From Crotophaga sulcirostris (lineage: Eukaryota > Chordata > Aves > Cuculiformes > Crotophagidae), in contig VYZB01000036.1 in assembly GCA_013397455.1 (NCBI GenBank), positions 469,366 to 533,365 of the forward strand: 64,000 bases of DNA, in the 5' to 3' direction. The position numbers were made by a program, and so were the translations under genes. Positions within the stretch are counted from its first letter, which is position 1. Each line of letters begins with the position of its first letter. A model generated the notes under the pieces. The model was given only the letters and a program-made list of their open reading frames with translations, was not told the origin of the DNA and did no database searches. This document shows, piece after piece, positions 10,456-23,633 of the stretch.

Positions 10456-13400
10456 TTTGGATGTACTCCTGTCCAGAAATCAGATGTCTGCACTGAAGAG
10501 CAGCAGCCACAAACCAGTTCTGCTTTGCTAGGCAACTGAAGGAAACAGGGAAAAATGCAGTCAGAGTTACCAGGTTTACAAGTTTCCTAAAATATACAGA
10601 TGTTAGAGGCAGGCCTGACTTTAGACTTCCCAGAATTTATGAAACAAGTCCAGGCAATGTTTGTTTATCTCCTAAGAGAAAGTCTTCATCTGTTACCAGA
10701 GAAAAGGCATTTCTGGAGCTTCCCTTGTCTTCTATTGCCACCCGAATTCTCCCAAGGCCGTTCAGCACCTGGGTACTTAGTTTCATTTTAACATGTGTCT
10801 AGGACAGGAATGTGTTGAATGTTTTGAAAATCATAACTGAAAACAGAAAGGAAACAAAAATGCAACTGTGCTATGCACATAGGTGATAACCTCAGCTGCT
10901 GGGGAACGGGGCTTCACGAGGGATGCAGTCCACTCCCACCATGAACTAGCAAAATCCTTTAAGTCACTTTGGCAGGAGGGTCCGAAAGAAGTGCAAGGTT
11001 CTTAAAACTTAATTTTGATTTATTATGAAAGCTAAGACATATCTATAATGGACAACAAAGGCTCAAAACGTAAAATCTAGTTCCACATTTTGACTATTAT
11101 TCATAAAATTTATGTTGATTAGGTCCTTGTTTTTTGTTTGGATATTTTTGGGTTTTTTTTTTGTAAACCTTCAGAATGTTTGTTTTAGCACTTGTATCGA
11201 TTATATCTGGCCTGTAAGGAATATTTAATGTCAAAAAGCATTACAGAAAATGTGCTATCTTTCTGAATTTTAGCCAGCTGTTTGATGTATAACATTGGCA
11301 GTTTAAAGCTCCTGCTGAATCTTTAAACCTTTTGGATAATAAATCAGAGACTTCAGTGGGACTTCTCTGATTTACACCAGCTGGGAATTTGACTCTGAGT
11401 CTTTTAGAACAGGCTAATTGCCAATCAACAGGAAAAAACTTTCAGCTGTTATGTGAAAAATATCATTCAACTGTCAGCTCAGTCCCTGGCTTTTCTGGTG
11501 TAGTTTTTGCAATGAAAATTGTCTCAGCATTTTTAGTGGCTGCTTAGGAAGTGGTTACAGGTCCTGCTTGAAGCAGCTGCTATGGTCTCACACACTTTTC
11601 AGGCAGGGGGGAAGGAGCCAAGAACTATGTAAGTTAAAATAGGTCTTAGCATAACAGCGTGCCTAAAATTAACACCACATCTCTGATGCTAACTAGATTC
11701 CTAAACAGGCCCAGGAAGGATAACGCCAGTGAAGAATGATCTATGTAAGACGCAAAGGTATTGATGCTCAGTGTGTGGACCAAGCACATAACAAATACGT
11801 AGCAAAAGTCAAATATCCAATCTAAACAAGTGCTCAGCACAAGTCAATCTCTGTCTCCACTGAGTGTCCACAGCACCACCTAAGTATGGGCTCCTATCAG
11901 AGGTGCTGACAACCATCGTTTGAGTAACAGTGTTCTGTTTACAGCATTTGCCCAGGATCTGGGGCCAATTTCAGCAGCAAGCTGAAGGATTTGGCATTTG
12001 TCTTGCTTCTATCATCTATGGTCCTAGAATTTTATCTTGCTGACTTGATAGATCAGGCTTATGAGTGAACGGTATTTTGGGTAAAGCAGAACATCTAAGG
12101 CTAAACAGAACAACTAAAATAATCTTAGGCCTGGTTTTCTACTTTTCCCCAATGTCTACATACACGAGGCTGCTGATGAGCTGCTTTCATCAGACACCTC
12201 AAAGCTGATATAGCAACCCAGTAATACTGTTCATCTGTTCTTGCTAATAATTTTTCAGTCATATGGAGGGTGGATGGAAAAGATCATTTGAAAGATGGTG
12301 CACTGGCATCTCCCCATCTTGGATCCCTACCTCTCAGTAGTCTGGTTTATGCACCAGATCTGTTCTTCTTGGCTGAGTCTGGAGCAGCAGCTGCACAAAT
12401 GGCCCAGGTGGAATTGTCTATTTTTAAACTGATTCCTGCATCATCAGAAATTGGAAGCTGATCTATAATTCCAAAAGAGCATCAAATCTCCCTCATACCA
12501 ACTTCCACACTGAGATCACACATCCCATTTCTGTGAGGTTAAACCTCTACTCAGATAAATCAGCTCCAGGTAAATGAATTTCCTAGAACGTGCATTCATT
12601 AGTTACGGTTAACATAGCATAGTGGAAGTGGAGAGTGTTACATACCAAGTAATCATGCTACTAATATGTGCTATTATTAAAGCTATTAGAATACTAACTG
12701 GCGTTGCAGGAAATCTGATGTCATTAAGTAGATGTTAGGGCTTTATAATGAATGATCAGCATAATTGGTCCTGTGCAATCTTGGCAGACAGAGCTTTGGA
12801 GTAACACATTCACTTCGCAGCTTTGTAGTGCCAGGACTGTGCTGATATTCGAAGGAAAAGAAGCAAGGTCAGCAGCAAACATCACTGAGGCACCAGGCAT
12901 CAGGTGCAGCACAAGCAGTCTGTGCTCTACAGGGCTGCCTGAACCCTGGTCCATTACACTGCCACCCTCCATGTGCTGGTGAGACCCTGGGAAGGGAAAG
13001 GAATGGCCATGACATGCACCTGATCTGTGTCCAGATGGAGTGACTGAGCTTTGGAGGAAAGGGGAAAGTAAGGGAGAGATGGGTTTGGGAGCCCCTCTGC
13101 TCTGTGGTGGGTTGAGGAACTGGTAGGTTGCTGGGCTACTTGGTGGTTGCCATCAGATGATTCCTTGGCTGGTGTACTGGCAGACAGCTTTGCTAACTCT
13201 TGCACATCTACCATTGCTTTTTAATACTTGGAAGATTTCTTCTAATGCTGGTTGGAAAAATATAGAGTATGGAAGAAAAAATAGTTTTCATTTACGAAAG
13301 AGAGCATTTGGCTGGGGTTAGCTTGTAGAAGTGATCTCTAAGACTATCCACTTATTCTGACTGAAAATTTTGTCTGGCATTTCTATTCATGTTCATGGCT

Positions 13401-16400
13401 AGAGAGGGGATCAGAAAAGTGACATTTGAGTATCGAATCTGACCTTTTCAAGAAATGGAATGCATATTTCATGTATGCTGCAAAATCCATTGTATCTCAA
13501 ACACAGTAAATGTTCTCTGCAGATCAGATATAAAAGTTCTGCCCTATAAGGCCAACAGTTCCCAGAGGTGCTGGACCAGTGCTCAAGTCACACTAAGTTT
13601 AATGTATACAGTGTGGAGAAATGACAGAAAACTCATAAAGCCAAATATTAGTAACAGCTTATTGCCTATTGTTTTTAAGTTGTTGGCTTGTAAGTTACTA
13701 GCATAATAATTCCAATAAATACTTGCTCCTTTATTTTATGTCCAGCCTGTGAAACTCAAAAAGCTTTAAAAAGGCCATAAACAACCATTTTACAGATAGT
13801 CAAGCTACAGACTAAAAAGACAAATCATCTTGGCTCATCTTGCAGCTGGCTGATAGCTGAGCCAAGAGCAGGACAAGAGCCTCTGGATTGCAAATGAACA
13901 TGCTACCCTCAAAGCCATGAACAGGCTCTCTGCTTACCATGAACTATTGCAACTGTAGCACAGCACAGGGAGGGCCCAATGGATAGATGGTCCTTTCTTT
14001 GCCTCAGAAATCTCTAATGACCCCTCTGAGGTCTTTCTCATGGTTTTTTTCAGTGCTTGAAGTTAAAATCACTGGCATAGTTCTTGTCAAGTCAGTGTAG
14101 TTCCATCAGCTTACATCTGTTGAACTGATCCTATCTTTTCTCAGTAAAAGCAGCTAAATGTGAGGAATGGTACCAGAAATGACCTATAGCCTATCTCTAC
14201 TGGGCACTTTCATTCATTCATTCGTTCAAAAAAAACCCCAAACAACATATAGACTTGCATAAAAAGAGCTAAAAACCATGCCTTGCAATCAGCAGGGGTT
14301 TTCAGAATTCGACAAGTGAAGCTCTGAGCAGTTTATTTGTCTTAACTGTTTCAGCTAAACTACATCATGTTCTTTCTTGAATGCTTTTTAATCGGTAAAA
14401 GTAGCTTTCATGTGCCTTGTCTCTCTTTACTCCTAGAGTGACTTAAAGCAAGTTGAGCAAAGCCCTTTACTTCTGAATCAAAGTGCCACACAGGTTTTTA
14501 GTATAGTCAATCCCACTCACTTTAAATGTACACCTTAAGCTAGTCCACAGCAGCATTCCAACCTCTCCCCATCTATCTGCTCCCAGTTCCAGCTGCTTAA
14601 TACAAAAGTCCTAAATTACTAACACCTGAGTCTGTGGAAGCAAGCTTTAAAACATGGGCCTCAGGCTCAACCTCTAGAAAGCAAGGAGGAACTCAAATAA
14701 AAAGCATATCTAAAATCTCTGTAAAGTGAGCAGTTTTGGTGATCTGCCTGGCTGCCACTGGCTGTTCCCAGCGACCAGCGCTGCTCTTGACCTGCCTGGT
14801 CTGCAGCAGTGGGACCAGAGCCTCCATGGGCACACACCTTCGTGCTTATGGTACCACTGGGAGAAGAGCTGTGAATCCCCCATGTAGTGCCTGGTTAATG
14901 TTTACTTAGTTCACAGTATAAAAACCTGGTATCTAAACTAGGTATATAAACAGTGTGAGAACTGTCTTGAAAATGTTATTGCATATACAGAAATCAACAT
15001 AAAGGAATTATACTGTCTATGAAAAGATATTTCTTTTTGTTGCCACCAAACCTATGAAACAGATACTTGCTTTAGCTGTAGCAGATCTGCTTTATTAACA
15101 TGTTTTTCCTACTTCTTGAGTATAAGACTTCACCTGAATTTTACATTAAAATATGTTTTTCTGTCCTTTTCCAGGATAGGTTAATGAATCATACTCACAA
15201 TTTTTTGATGTTATGTGAGTGACTTGATCTCTGTATGAGGTCAATCAAATTCTTTCAATCAAGCTTCAAGGCAAGTGTTAAAGGGGAAAAATATAAAATT
15301 TCCTTTTAGAATTTTTCTCTCCTTTCAAATAAAATTTGCTGTTTCCTCAAGAGATTCTTCAAAGAAAACTTGCTCATTAAAATATTAATTGGAAACAGAC
15401 AGAAAAGGGTCGTGAAGAGAGTGACATATCTATTGAAATCTGCCTAGAGGTATGTGATTACCTAGTTTCTCAAATAGACTTTGTAGCACTGATCAATTCA
15501 CTGCATTGAAAACACAGAAAGATAACCTTTTCAATCTTCTCTTTGTTCAGTGGAAGATTTGGTGGTGTAGAAATAAATATAGTGAGAGTTCTGACTTTTT
15601 CATATTATCTCCTGGGAAAGGACCACTTCCAAAATAAGACAAACCTTTGGGTGACTGAAAATAGTATACTGACATTGCCTTTCTTTATTCCAGACTTTGC
15701 TATTGAGTATATTTTTTTACAAAATGCAATCAATCCAAATCTTTTTCCAGGATGCAAAAGATAGGAAAAAAAAGGATGTTTTCTGATTGTGTTTGCCTTG
15801 GTAACTCTGTGTCCCATTGCTGCCATCCAGGGTTCTGCTTTCTGAACGGTTCCAAGTTCCTTCCTTTGCCATGGTGCTGAGGGCAGGAGCCTGGGTAGCT
15901 GCTGAAGCAGCACAGCAACAAGGTCAACAAATTAAACTCCTCCATGCGATTAGCCTGGGCACGCAGAGCGAGGGAATCAGAAGTGCAGCCTGTTTACACT
16001 GGCAGAGGTGGGCACCCATTAGCTCCTGCTCACAACGAGCAGGATTTGTACAGCTCCTGTCAGCTCTGCCCTGCTTCTGCTGGGCAGGGTTTCAGGGTAA
16101 TCAGAAAAGAATATTTCTGGGTCTGCAGCAGCATACTGGCATATGGGTAGCACTTTCATAAATGTGCTAGAACTGCCCAAGCATCCCCATAGCCTGCTGT
16201 TACACAGCAGTGCTTGCCAGTGAGTTCTGTCTAGCCTGACTAAGGGGGCCTGGTTCAAGAAGAGTCCAGTAAAACCTACAAGCACACGCATTTCAAGCCT
16301 CCATGCACTCGTGCTGATGTTTCAGAAGGTTGCAAGTTTGCCAATGGGCAGTTTTCATTATCTTTACATCTCTGATCAGGGATTCAAATTTTTACAAAAC

Positions 16401-17431
16401 ACTGAATGCTTCCATCTGCATTCCAAGTGCCCTCGCCTCTCCTGATTTCAAGTGCTGGGAGGAGGTTGGTGTTGCTTTGTTTACCATACCAAAGAGTACA
16501 TCCTGTAACAAGTGAATCTAGGCATAAGTCGTGTGCCACAAACTTCACTCTGTGCCACTTAGGGAAGGACTGGGAGAACTGGACTTCTGCCAGCCAGTAT
16601 AAAGGTAAGGTAGCCTGGGAACAGGCAGTTCTGGTAGCTCTCTCCTGCAGAGCCTGGTAAGCAGCAGATCTCATCAGAACCAGGTAATAAAAACCCTGCA
16701 TGAATTTGCTTATTTTGGTTTAAACCTGCTACTGTTTGAGATGGACCATTCCTAAGCTAAGGGTGGGATTCAGGTATATCCCACCTGGCCTCCAGCTGCT
16801 GTCCCAGAGAGACACAGGACTCCTGTCCTTCCTGTGTCATACCTGCCAACCCCATGGAGATACGTGGGAAAGAACAGGGCAGTTATAATATACTGTGTAG
16901 ACAAGTGAATCATAGACAAGTGTTTTTATAATTGTTTATAAAACTGGTGGTTTTTTTTTTATTTTAGTCTGCATATATTTGCATTTAGAAAAGAAATATC
17001 TGTGTCCTCACACAGGCAGTTTGTTTTGCTATGCTTACTAATAGATGTGCACTGGTAGCAACCACAGTGAGCCAAGATGTAAGCATCTAGCATGTTGGTG
17101 TTAAAGAACTCCTAAAAAATTTCTGTTCAGGTATTTCCTAGTGCTCTAGACTGCTGCACATTCCTTCAACGCATCAGGCTTTCTTAGTAATGTCTCATCG
17201 CCACCTGACCCCTCTTGCTGTCTGGCTACTTGGAGACCTATTTCACAGTTGTGACTTGGTGGGATTCTCTGGAAGTCTCACCTCTCTGACTGCCAGAGAC
17301 TGATTTGCTGTATCCTGAGAGCCTGTCTCCTGGACATCTGAGGGAGAGCCAGCTAATACTAATAAAACCCAACTCTATCTCATTTTATTCAACAGATTAG
17401 TACTGTGTTTGAAAGATTTGTTGTAGAGATT
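10456..17431. other. Intergenic, no gene seen
   Basis: Mostly AT-rich unique-looking sequence. Several GC-richer patches (14750-14890, 15800-16300, 16400-16680) carry overlapping frames on both strands, which is what base composition alone produces. None has a conserved motif, consistent splice sites or a family match. A short CATT tract sits at 14212-14224. Confidence 0.55.
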
Positions 17432-17508
17432 GATTCTACTTCTATTGTTGTCTTAAACATTGACTGATTCTACTTGCATTTTCTTCTACTTGTATTGTTG
17501 TCTAACAT
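17432..17508. repeat. Short direct repeat next to an LTR
   Basis: gattctacttctattgttgtc (17432-17452) recurs as ttctacttgtattgttgtc (17483-17501), each followed by a variant of taaacat/taacat. It lies just before the likely left end of the LTR at 17515. It may mark the insertion site or be a local duplication. Confidence 0.45.
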
Positions 17509-17806
17509 CTTCTTGAGGGTTGTGGCTACTGATGAGCTGACTGTGCCCCTGTAGAGGAGGGGGAGGAAGTACAGCAGCAGGTGCAGCAGCAGGTGCTGCC
17601 TCCCACCCCACACCTGACTGCGCATGTGAACCCAAAGGGTTCAGGCAGAGGTTATTCTGGCAAGGGTCTGTTGAACTGCCAGTGACCCTGGAGCCCCCAG
17701 CCCCAATTCCAGAACCTTCCCAAAGGAGCTTCTGCACATGTGTCAATTCGAGAACTTTCACAGCAAGACCACCCCTCATGTTAATGGAGAGGGCATGGAC
17801 TTGTCC

Positions 17807-17812
17807 TATAAA
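17807..17812 (+). promoter_or_regulatory. TATA box of LTR promoter
   Basis: TATAAA in the context tcctataaatggaagccc, inside the putative LTR. The spacing to the downstream poly(A) signal fits U3-R. Present activity is unknown. Confidence 0.45.
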
Positions 17813-18154
17813 TGGAAGCCCGTCAAGAAGGCAGGCGCGCGTGCCCAACACCCCATGGAACCTCCTTGAACATGTGCTGCAGAAGAACCAAAGGACCATG
17901 TGCTCCTGAAGACCACATTTTCCAGAGGCCTATGGAGTGGTGACTGTTTTCCTCTTCCCATCCCCCCGTATTCCTCTCTCTTTCTCTTTTCTTTCCTTTA
18001 TTCTTCTTTTTTTCCATTGCACTACTGTGCATCGGATCTGATCCGAGTTGTGTTGGTTTTGTCTGGCTGCCTTGAGGGTATCAGATTGTGATCTGAGCAG
18101 ATTGGGATCCGTAGTTACAACTTTTGGGAAGCTGCAATTCAGAGTGCACCAGAG

Positions 18155-18322
18155 TATTTGATTTGATATTTTGGCACTGCCCAAATTATTGATTTGCTCT
18201 TTTGCCCGTGTCCAAAACAAATACTGATTTGATATTTTCACTGTGTCCAAAATATTGATTTACTCTTTTGGCTGTGTCCAAAACGAGTACTGATTTATTG
18301 TTTTGGCTGCGCCCAAAATAAA
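18155..18322 (+). repeat. About 34-bp minisatellite, five copies, in an LTR
   Basis: Five head-to-tail units of about 32-36 bases start near 18155, 18187, 18222, 18253 and 18288. Each has a TAYTGATTT start, a TNTTTTGGCTG-type middle and a GYGTCCAAAA end. The last unit ends in cccaaaataaa, so the array overlaps the putative poly(A) signal. Units differ by a few substitutions and small indels. Confidence 0.75.
18317..18322 (+). terminator. Poly(A) signal of LTR
   Basis: AATAAA formed by the end of the last minisatellite unit. It lies about 500 bases after the TATA box, consistent with the R region of an LTR. Confidence 0.45.
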
Positions 18323-18599
18323 CACTGTTTGAGTTTACCCTGGGAGATTTGTTGGTCTCCAATTCGCAATGCAGTCATCAAAGGACTCTTCCCTCTCTGA
18401 GCAGTTCTGGAGGAGGACCTGAGGGCAGGAGTGGGCCCTCACACCTGTTTGCTGATCTTGTTTGGGAGCAGAGACTCCTGCGCTTCTAACTAAGCTTGGT
18501 GAATCTTTAGATAGTGATGTGAAAAAATAAGAAGTACTTTTGCTGAAATATTACAGTGGTGGGAAAAACAGTGAGGTTTTGTTCTTTGTACATGTAACG

Positions 18600-19330
18600 T
18601 TTATTTTCTCCAAACAGACAGCCAGAGATGAGGGTGTTGGGACTATGAAGACCGGCCATGCCGTAAGGGGTGGGCAGCTGGGAGTTGAAGGTGACCCCAG
18701 GACAGGCCATGCCCTCACCAAAAGCTGCCATCCCATGGGGGCTGACGTGGCAAGCAGAGACAGTTGCTGATAAAAGGGCCTACTGACAGCCCCAGGTGAG
18801 GCAATTGATGAGCTAGGTCCAAGGGCTGTCCAGAGAGCCTAGTCAGAAGCAGCAAGAGATGAGGCTGGAGACAAGATGAGAGCAGGGGCCCAGCGGATCC
18901 ACCCAGGAGACAGGGCCAGAGACAGGGCTGGAGATGGGCACCACTGCAGTGTCTCTGGGTCAAGGACCGTGAGATATAGGTTGAGCTGAAATGGGGCTCC
19001 TGGACCATGGCTTGGGGTGGAGAGAGGCTCCAGGGTAGGCTGGGCAGAGACAGTGCCTTCTGGACCACAACAGAGAAGTGATTGAACCCCTTTTGTTGAA
19101 CAATCGCCATGTATGAGATGAGCCAAACCTATCAGAAGATCTGGATGCTGTGACATAGGTTCCTCTCCTGTCCTGGTGCAGCAGCTCAAGTTCCCTAAAC
19201 TCCCAGCAGTGTGCCCTAGCTGGGTGTTTATTTTGAGAAAGGCAGGACAAGAGAGTTTTTTGAAGCCTACAAGTAATACATTTAAAGACATTCCCCCCCA
19301 CCACCCTGTAAGGTGAAAGCTCTGCAGGCC
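18600..19330. other. GC-rich unassigned block
   Basis: Purine-rich on the + strand with recurring phrases (gccatgccgtaagg / gccatgccctcacc; gagacagggccagagacagggctggaga). Compositionally it is unlike the AT-rich flanks. Minus-strand frames of 131-165 codons overlap here in different phases and are low-complexity and leucine- or serine-rich, so I do not call a gene. It may be an unrecognised repeat, another LTR, or internal sequence of the neighbouring element. Confidence 0.4.
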
Positions 19331-22300
19331 ATGCATGAAGCCCAGGATTAAGACCTCTAGGAACTGCTCTGGCTTTGGTTCTTAACATATTTTGTGGCCG
19401 TACAAAAATCTATGATTGTTTTTCATCTTCAAAAAGTTTTTAAATTCATCATTGTCATGACATCTGCTGGAAAAATACTAGCACCTATTACTCCTAATAC
19501 AATTTATTTTTCTGACTCAAATTTACATATGTATTAAATCATTGTCTCCCTCATATTCTTAGAGGCATTAATCCTACCCTTAGGATTGAATAGGGAGAAG
19601 TCAGGAACGTAGAGAAATAGAAATACAAGGAAAATGAAAATAGATTTGAGGGAACCTCTTTTGGTAATAAGCTAAATCAAGCAGACGAGTAGCTCTACTA
19701 CACAAGATTCTCTCTTGACAAGTTTGGAAATCCTTTCAAACCACTCAGCATCTAAAAGCCATGGCATTCCATTTGTTTACGCACAGTCCTCTCATTTTAA
19801 ATACATTTTAGTGCAAAGCTTCTAATATTCTAAGTAGCCAGAAAAAAAAACAAATCAAGAGCTTTATACACAGACATAGGAAGCAACTTAAAATACACAT
19901 TGCTTCCTTTGGGAAAGAAAGAGCTGAACTATATGAGGAGCATCTACTAAAAGATGTTCTGGAGGATACTGAGTATCATTTCACATATATATTGCTCAAT
20001 TTGTTATATTTATTTATGCGTACACAGGCAGACCTGCTATAAACATTACTCTTTGCAGCTCTTAACATTGTTAGTGTTGATAACAAGACTGTGTGCTTGA
20101 GTTTTTATTATATACATTAATTCCCACTGGTCTGGCGTTGTATGCATTAAAATATCTATTTAACAGACCATAAGTAGGAGATAAAATATAAAAAAATAAC
20201 TCTCAGAATTGACACATACCCAAGATGTTGACTTCCTACTAAATGACACTATAAATGGTAGTGAAATTTAAACAAGTCAAGTTCTCTTAGAGACACACAG
20301 TCAGGGAAAGAATATGATGTTAGCATGTAGACAGACTCTGATGGTACAACATGGTACAGGCTGTTAGTCTTTGCCAGCTCATTGTGTTTGCACATGCTAA
20401 TGGCAATAAAAACACCGCCGTCACTTGGAAGTATTTATAGCAAGTTACTACAATCTCCTTATATGCATTTGAGTAAAGTACGAAATAGAGTTTTTCAGCT
20501 GTTATAACACCACCTATTTTTGATGTAAGAAACACTTTACAGCCTGAGCAAGGCCTGCTGTATCCTTGTTTATCAACACATTGTAGGAACGTAGATTATG
20601 ATAAATCTGGTTTTACTATTATTTGAACTTATAAGCAGCATAAAGCAGCCCATAAGACAAATCAACAAAACAAATTTTTTGAAATGAGATTGCAAGTGTT
20701 TAATCATAAATAAACTGTTACCTATCAAAATATAACTCCTCCTTTTCTCTTTCCTAGTGAGATGAGTAGGAAAAAGAGAAAATTGCAACAGGTAGGACAG
20801 AATTGCTGGCAATGGCTTAGGAATTCGATTGGCTTTCCCATTAATGCCCTGAAGGCTCCAGCCATGGCATGACTCCAGCCCAGAGCACCCACCAGCTGCA
20901 GAAGAGCAAACCTGGGGAGGAGCTAATCCTGCTCCCACTAAGAGTGAAGTGTCCGTGCTTTGGACCAGATTTGACCCTCAGAGCTAGGGCTCCTGAAAGC
21001 AAGGCTTGGGGCAAAAAAGAAAAGATTTGCAATGACTGTGAGAGATCTCACTTTTCAACTGCATTTTCCAGCAGTTATTTCCAAGAGATTCAGATAATGC
21101 AACCCAGATGCTTCGCTGCCTATCACTTTGTGAAACTGTGAAGATTTTTCAGTCAGGAAATGAAAAAATCCTTTCATAGCTGTTTCATTTCAACAAATGA
21201 TTTTGCCTTCAGCTTTTTAACTTCTAACTAAATACAAAATGAAAATGAAAATACATTTTAAATTAAAAACAAACTTTTTTGGAGAATATTTTGATATTGT
21301 TGTAGCTTTCCCCATTTTACTGTGATTTTATGTTGAAGAGAAAGTAAACAATTTCATACATCTCAAAAATATACTTAATTAAAAGTAGGGGCATTTTTTA
21401 ATGCTTTTAAACAGCTTTTATAGCAGTTCTACCTCCTGCATTTTAAATACTAAAGTTAAAGTACTTTTTAAAGCATTTGCTTGATGCATTCTGCAGAATG
21501 CTACATATCATTTGGTTATTTCCACTTGTGCAGAAGACATTTACCATTTCAAAGCCAGAGATGTTTAGAATGCAAATAAACAGGAGATGGGGATATTTTT
21601 TCTAACATTTACACTGCAGACTCTATGATCTGTGTTTAAGGATGCATTTTACCAAACAGCTACAACAGATTTAAACAGAGTTCAGGCTTTGAAATGCTTT
21701 AAATTCTTAAGTGGTTCTGTGGGCCCAAACCTTACTCCCTCCACTTTAATTTATATTGACAGTGGTAATTCAGGGATTACAGCACTGCAAACAGGAATGG
21801 GAATTACTACTCTGCTGAGAGCTATAGCTAGAGGAACAGGTTCCTTTATAGCTCCCTACACCTTTCCATGTTCCTTGCCCAAAGTCTAAAGAAAAGGGAG
21901 TTTGAATTCTCAGAAAAAAAAAAAATTCTTTCAGCCTGTAACAGTCCATGCTCCTTAGAATAATTTCATTTTTTAAAAATTGGAAATAGAAATAGCAAAA
22001 AATGCCACAAGATAACCTACTCTGATGATCCTGATAAAATCAAGAACAGGGAAATTACTGGAAATTGCATTAGAAAGCCTCGCCTAGGGAAGTTGCCTGG
22101 TTCAGGAAACTTAGATTGAGTTTCAGTTACAGCTGGACAGCTTTTAGCAAGCTGAACACAGCTTCTGAATATTCATGCCTCTGAATTGCCTCTTATTTAT
22201 GAAAACATTGTATTTAATATTTATACTTACTTATATAAACACCAGATTTTACAGTTTAAGAATTTAGGCAACATAGAAATTTTATCATGTAAAAAGGTCA

Positions 22301-23399
22301 CAAAACCAGACACCAAGTTTACTGGCTTTGAGCAGAATTGAAGGTTCTTCCCTTTGGGGCTTGAATGCTGCGAGATTTCCACATTGCAAAGAGCAAACAC
22401 CTCAAAAATCTTCTCTAGGGGTCACAAGCCAGCTGTTCCTTTCTACTACATGTAAGCTGAAAAAATCAACAAAATATTGCTATTCCCTGCTACTGTTGCA
22501 TTTCCTACTGCTTCAGCAAAACTATTTTTCCCCCTCAATTTTCTGCTTTACTTCTGCAAGAATTCTCTATATCCCCTATCAAGAGATTATATCCAGCAGA
22601 GTTCAATGTTACACATTCACCCATTGGCAAATACAGCTGCTTCTGAAATTCCGCTTGGCTGGAATATATTCCTGTGAGGTAAGAGGGATAATAAGATTTT
22701 TTTTCTTGTAGTGAAACCTTTGTGTGAGTCTGTTCCACACCATCCTGCAGGACTAAGCTAGTTAAGAATATCAACAACAGCCACAATAGCTAATGGGCTT
22801 GTAATCTGATTTCCATAATGAAAAACCTTTATTAATATTAACTCATTAACTTGGAAAAGTGGCTTTTGAAAGAAAATATATTCTTCCCTTTGGAAAACAG
22901 TAGAAAACACGTGGAAAGTTCATATGATCACTTTATTGCCAAAAAGACTCAGTATCAGGCTAAAGGTGGGGGAAAAAGTATTATTGTATTATGAAGTGTG
23001 ATGATTCAAAAGCAAAAGGTAGGTCAAACATTGGGAAACTTTGAAAATGGATCCAGTAACACTCTAAATTCTTTGTGCAGAAATCTTCAAGCTGTTAATT
23101 TCCATACAGACATGTCAGACACATGGTTATCAATTAACTGTGCAGGGAATTCAGCTTACCCAGCACCACAGGCTGGCAGGGCCAGATCTCTAAAGACAGA
23201 GATAGTACAGGAGTGAGCACTAAGGACAGGATAACTAGATTAAGCCTTTGCACTAGGACACATGCCAGCCACTCAGGACCTCTGCTTGAGGGATTTTACA
23301 CACTAATGCCTCATCACTCCCCTTCATAATTGTAAATCCCCCATTATTCACCAGTGAAGTAATAGTTGCAATTACTCTTGCAATTGTCCATAAGACTTC
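19331..23399. other. Intergenic, no gene seen
   Basis: AT-rich sequence with several A/T homopolymer runs. Short frames (for example 20573-20938, 21632-21889 and 22328-22711) have no motif or exon context. I recognise no repeat. Confidence 0.55.
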
Positions 23400-23633
23400 C
23401 CGTTTAGGCTTGATGTTAGGAAAAAGTTCTTCCCTGAAAGGGTGATTGGCCACTGGAATGCGCTGCCCAGGGAGGTGGTGGAGTCGCCAACCCTGGAGGT
23501 GTTTAAGGGAAGACTGGATGAGGCACTGAGTGTCATGGTTTAGATGATGGGTTGGTGTTAGTGTTGGCTTATAGGTTGGACTTGATGATCTCAGAGGTCC
23601 TTTCCAACCTTGTGATACTGTGATTCTGTGATA
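23400..23633 (+). mobile_element. CR1 LINE 3'-end fragment (type A tail)
   Basis: It starts within the end of ORF2 (gatgttaggaaaaagttcttccc, then atgcgctgcccagggaggtgg) and continues to the 3' UTR and octamer tail (gatactgtgattctgtgata). It is 5'-truncated to about 234 bp, as most CR1 copies are. The tail belongs to the group marked by tggtttagatgatgggttggtg and gcttataggttggac. Confidence 0.9.

Larger units (their letters stand above)
17515..18450 (+). mobile_element. Endogenous retroviral LTR, boundaries approximate
   Basis: A GC-richer block has promoter-to-poly(A) architecture on the + strand. A TATAAA lies at 17807-17812 (context tcctataaatgg). An AATAAA lies about 510 bases downstream at 18317-18322, with a tandem minisatellite just before it. 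The sequence after the poly(A) signal (gtttaccctgggagatttg) resembles U5 of avian LTRs I have seen. No clean TG...CA pair with a target-site duplication could be fixed, so the ends may be wrong by 50-100 bases. No retroviral genes flank it. Frames of 60-137 codons here (17486-18250) are not supported as genes. Confidence 0.55.

Noticed and set aside
15543..16701. Cluster of overlapping frames of 60-114 codons on both strands
   Set aside because: GC-richer sequence lacking stops by composition; no motif, conserved block or consistent splice sites.
18715..19388. Minus-strand frames of 131-165 codons
   Set aside because: Three overlapping phases are open together in a low-complexity GC-rich block, so openness carries no coding signal.
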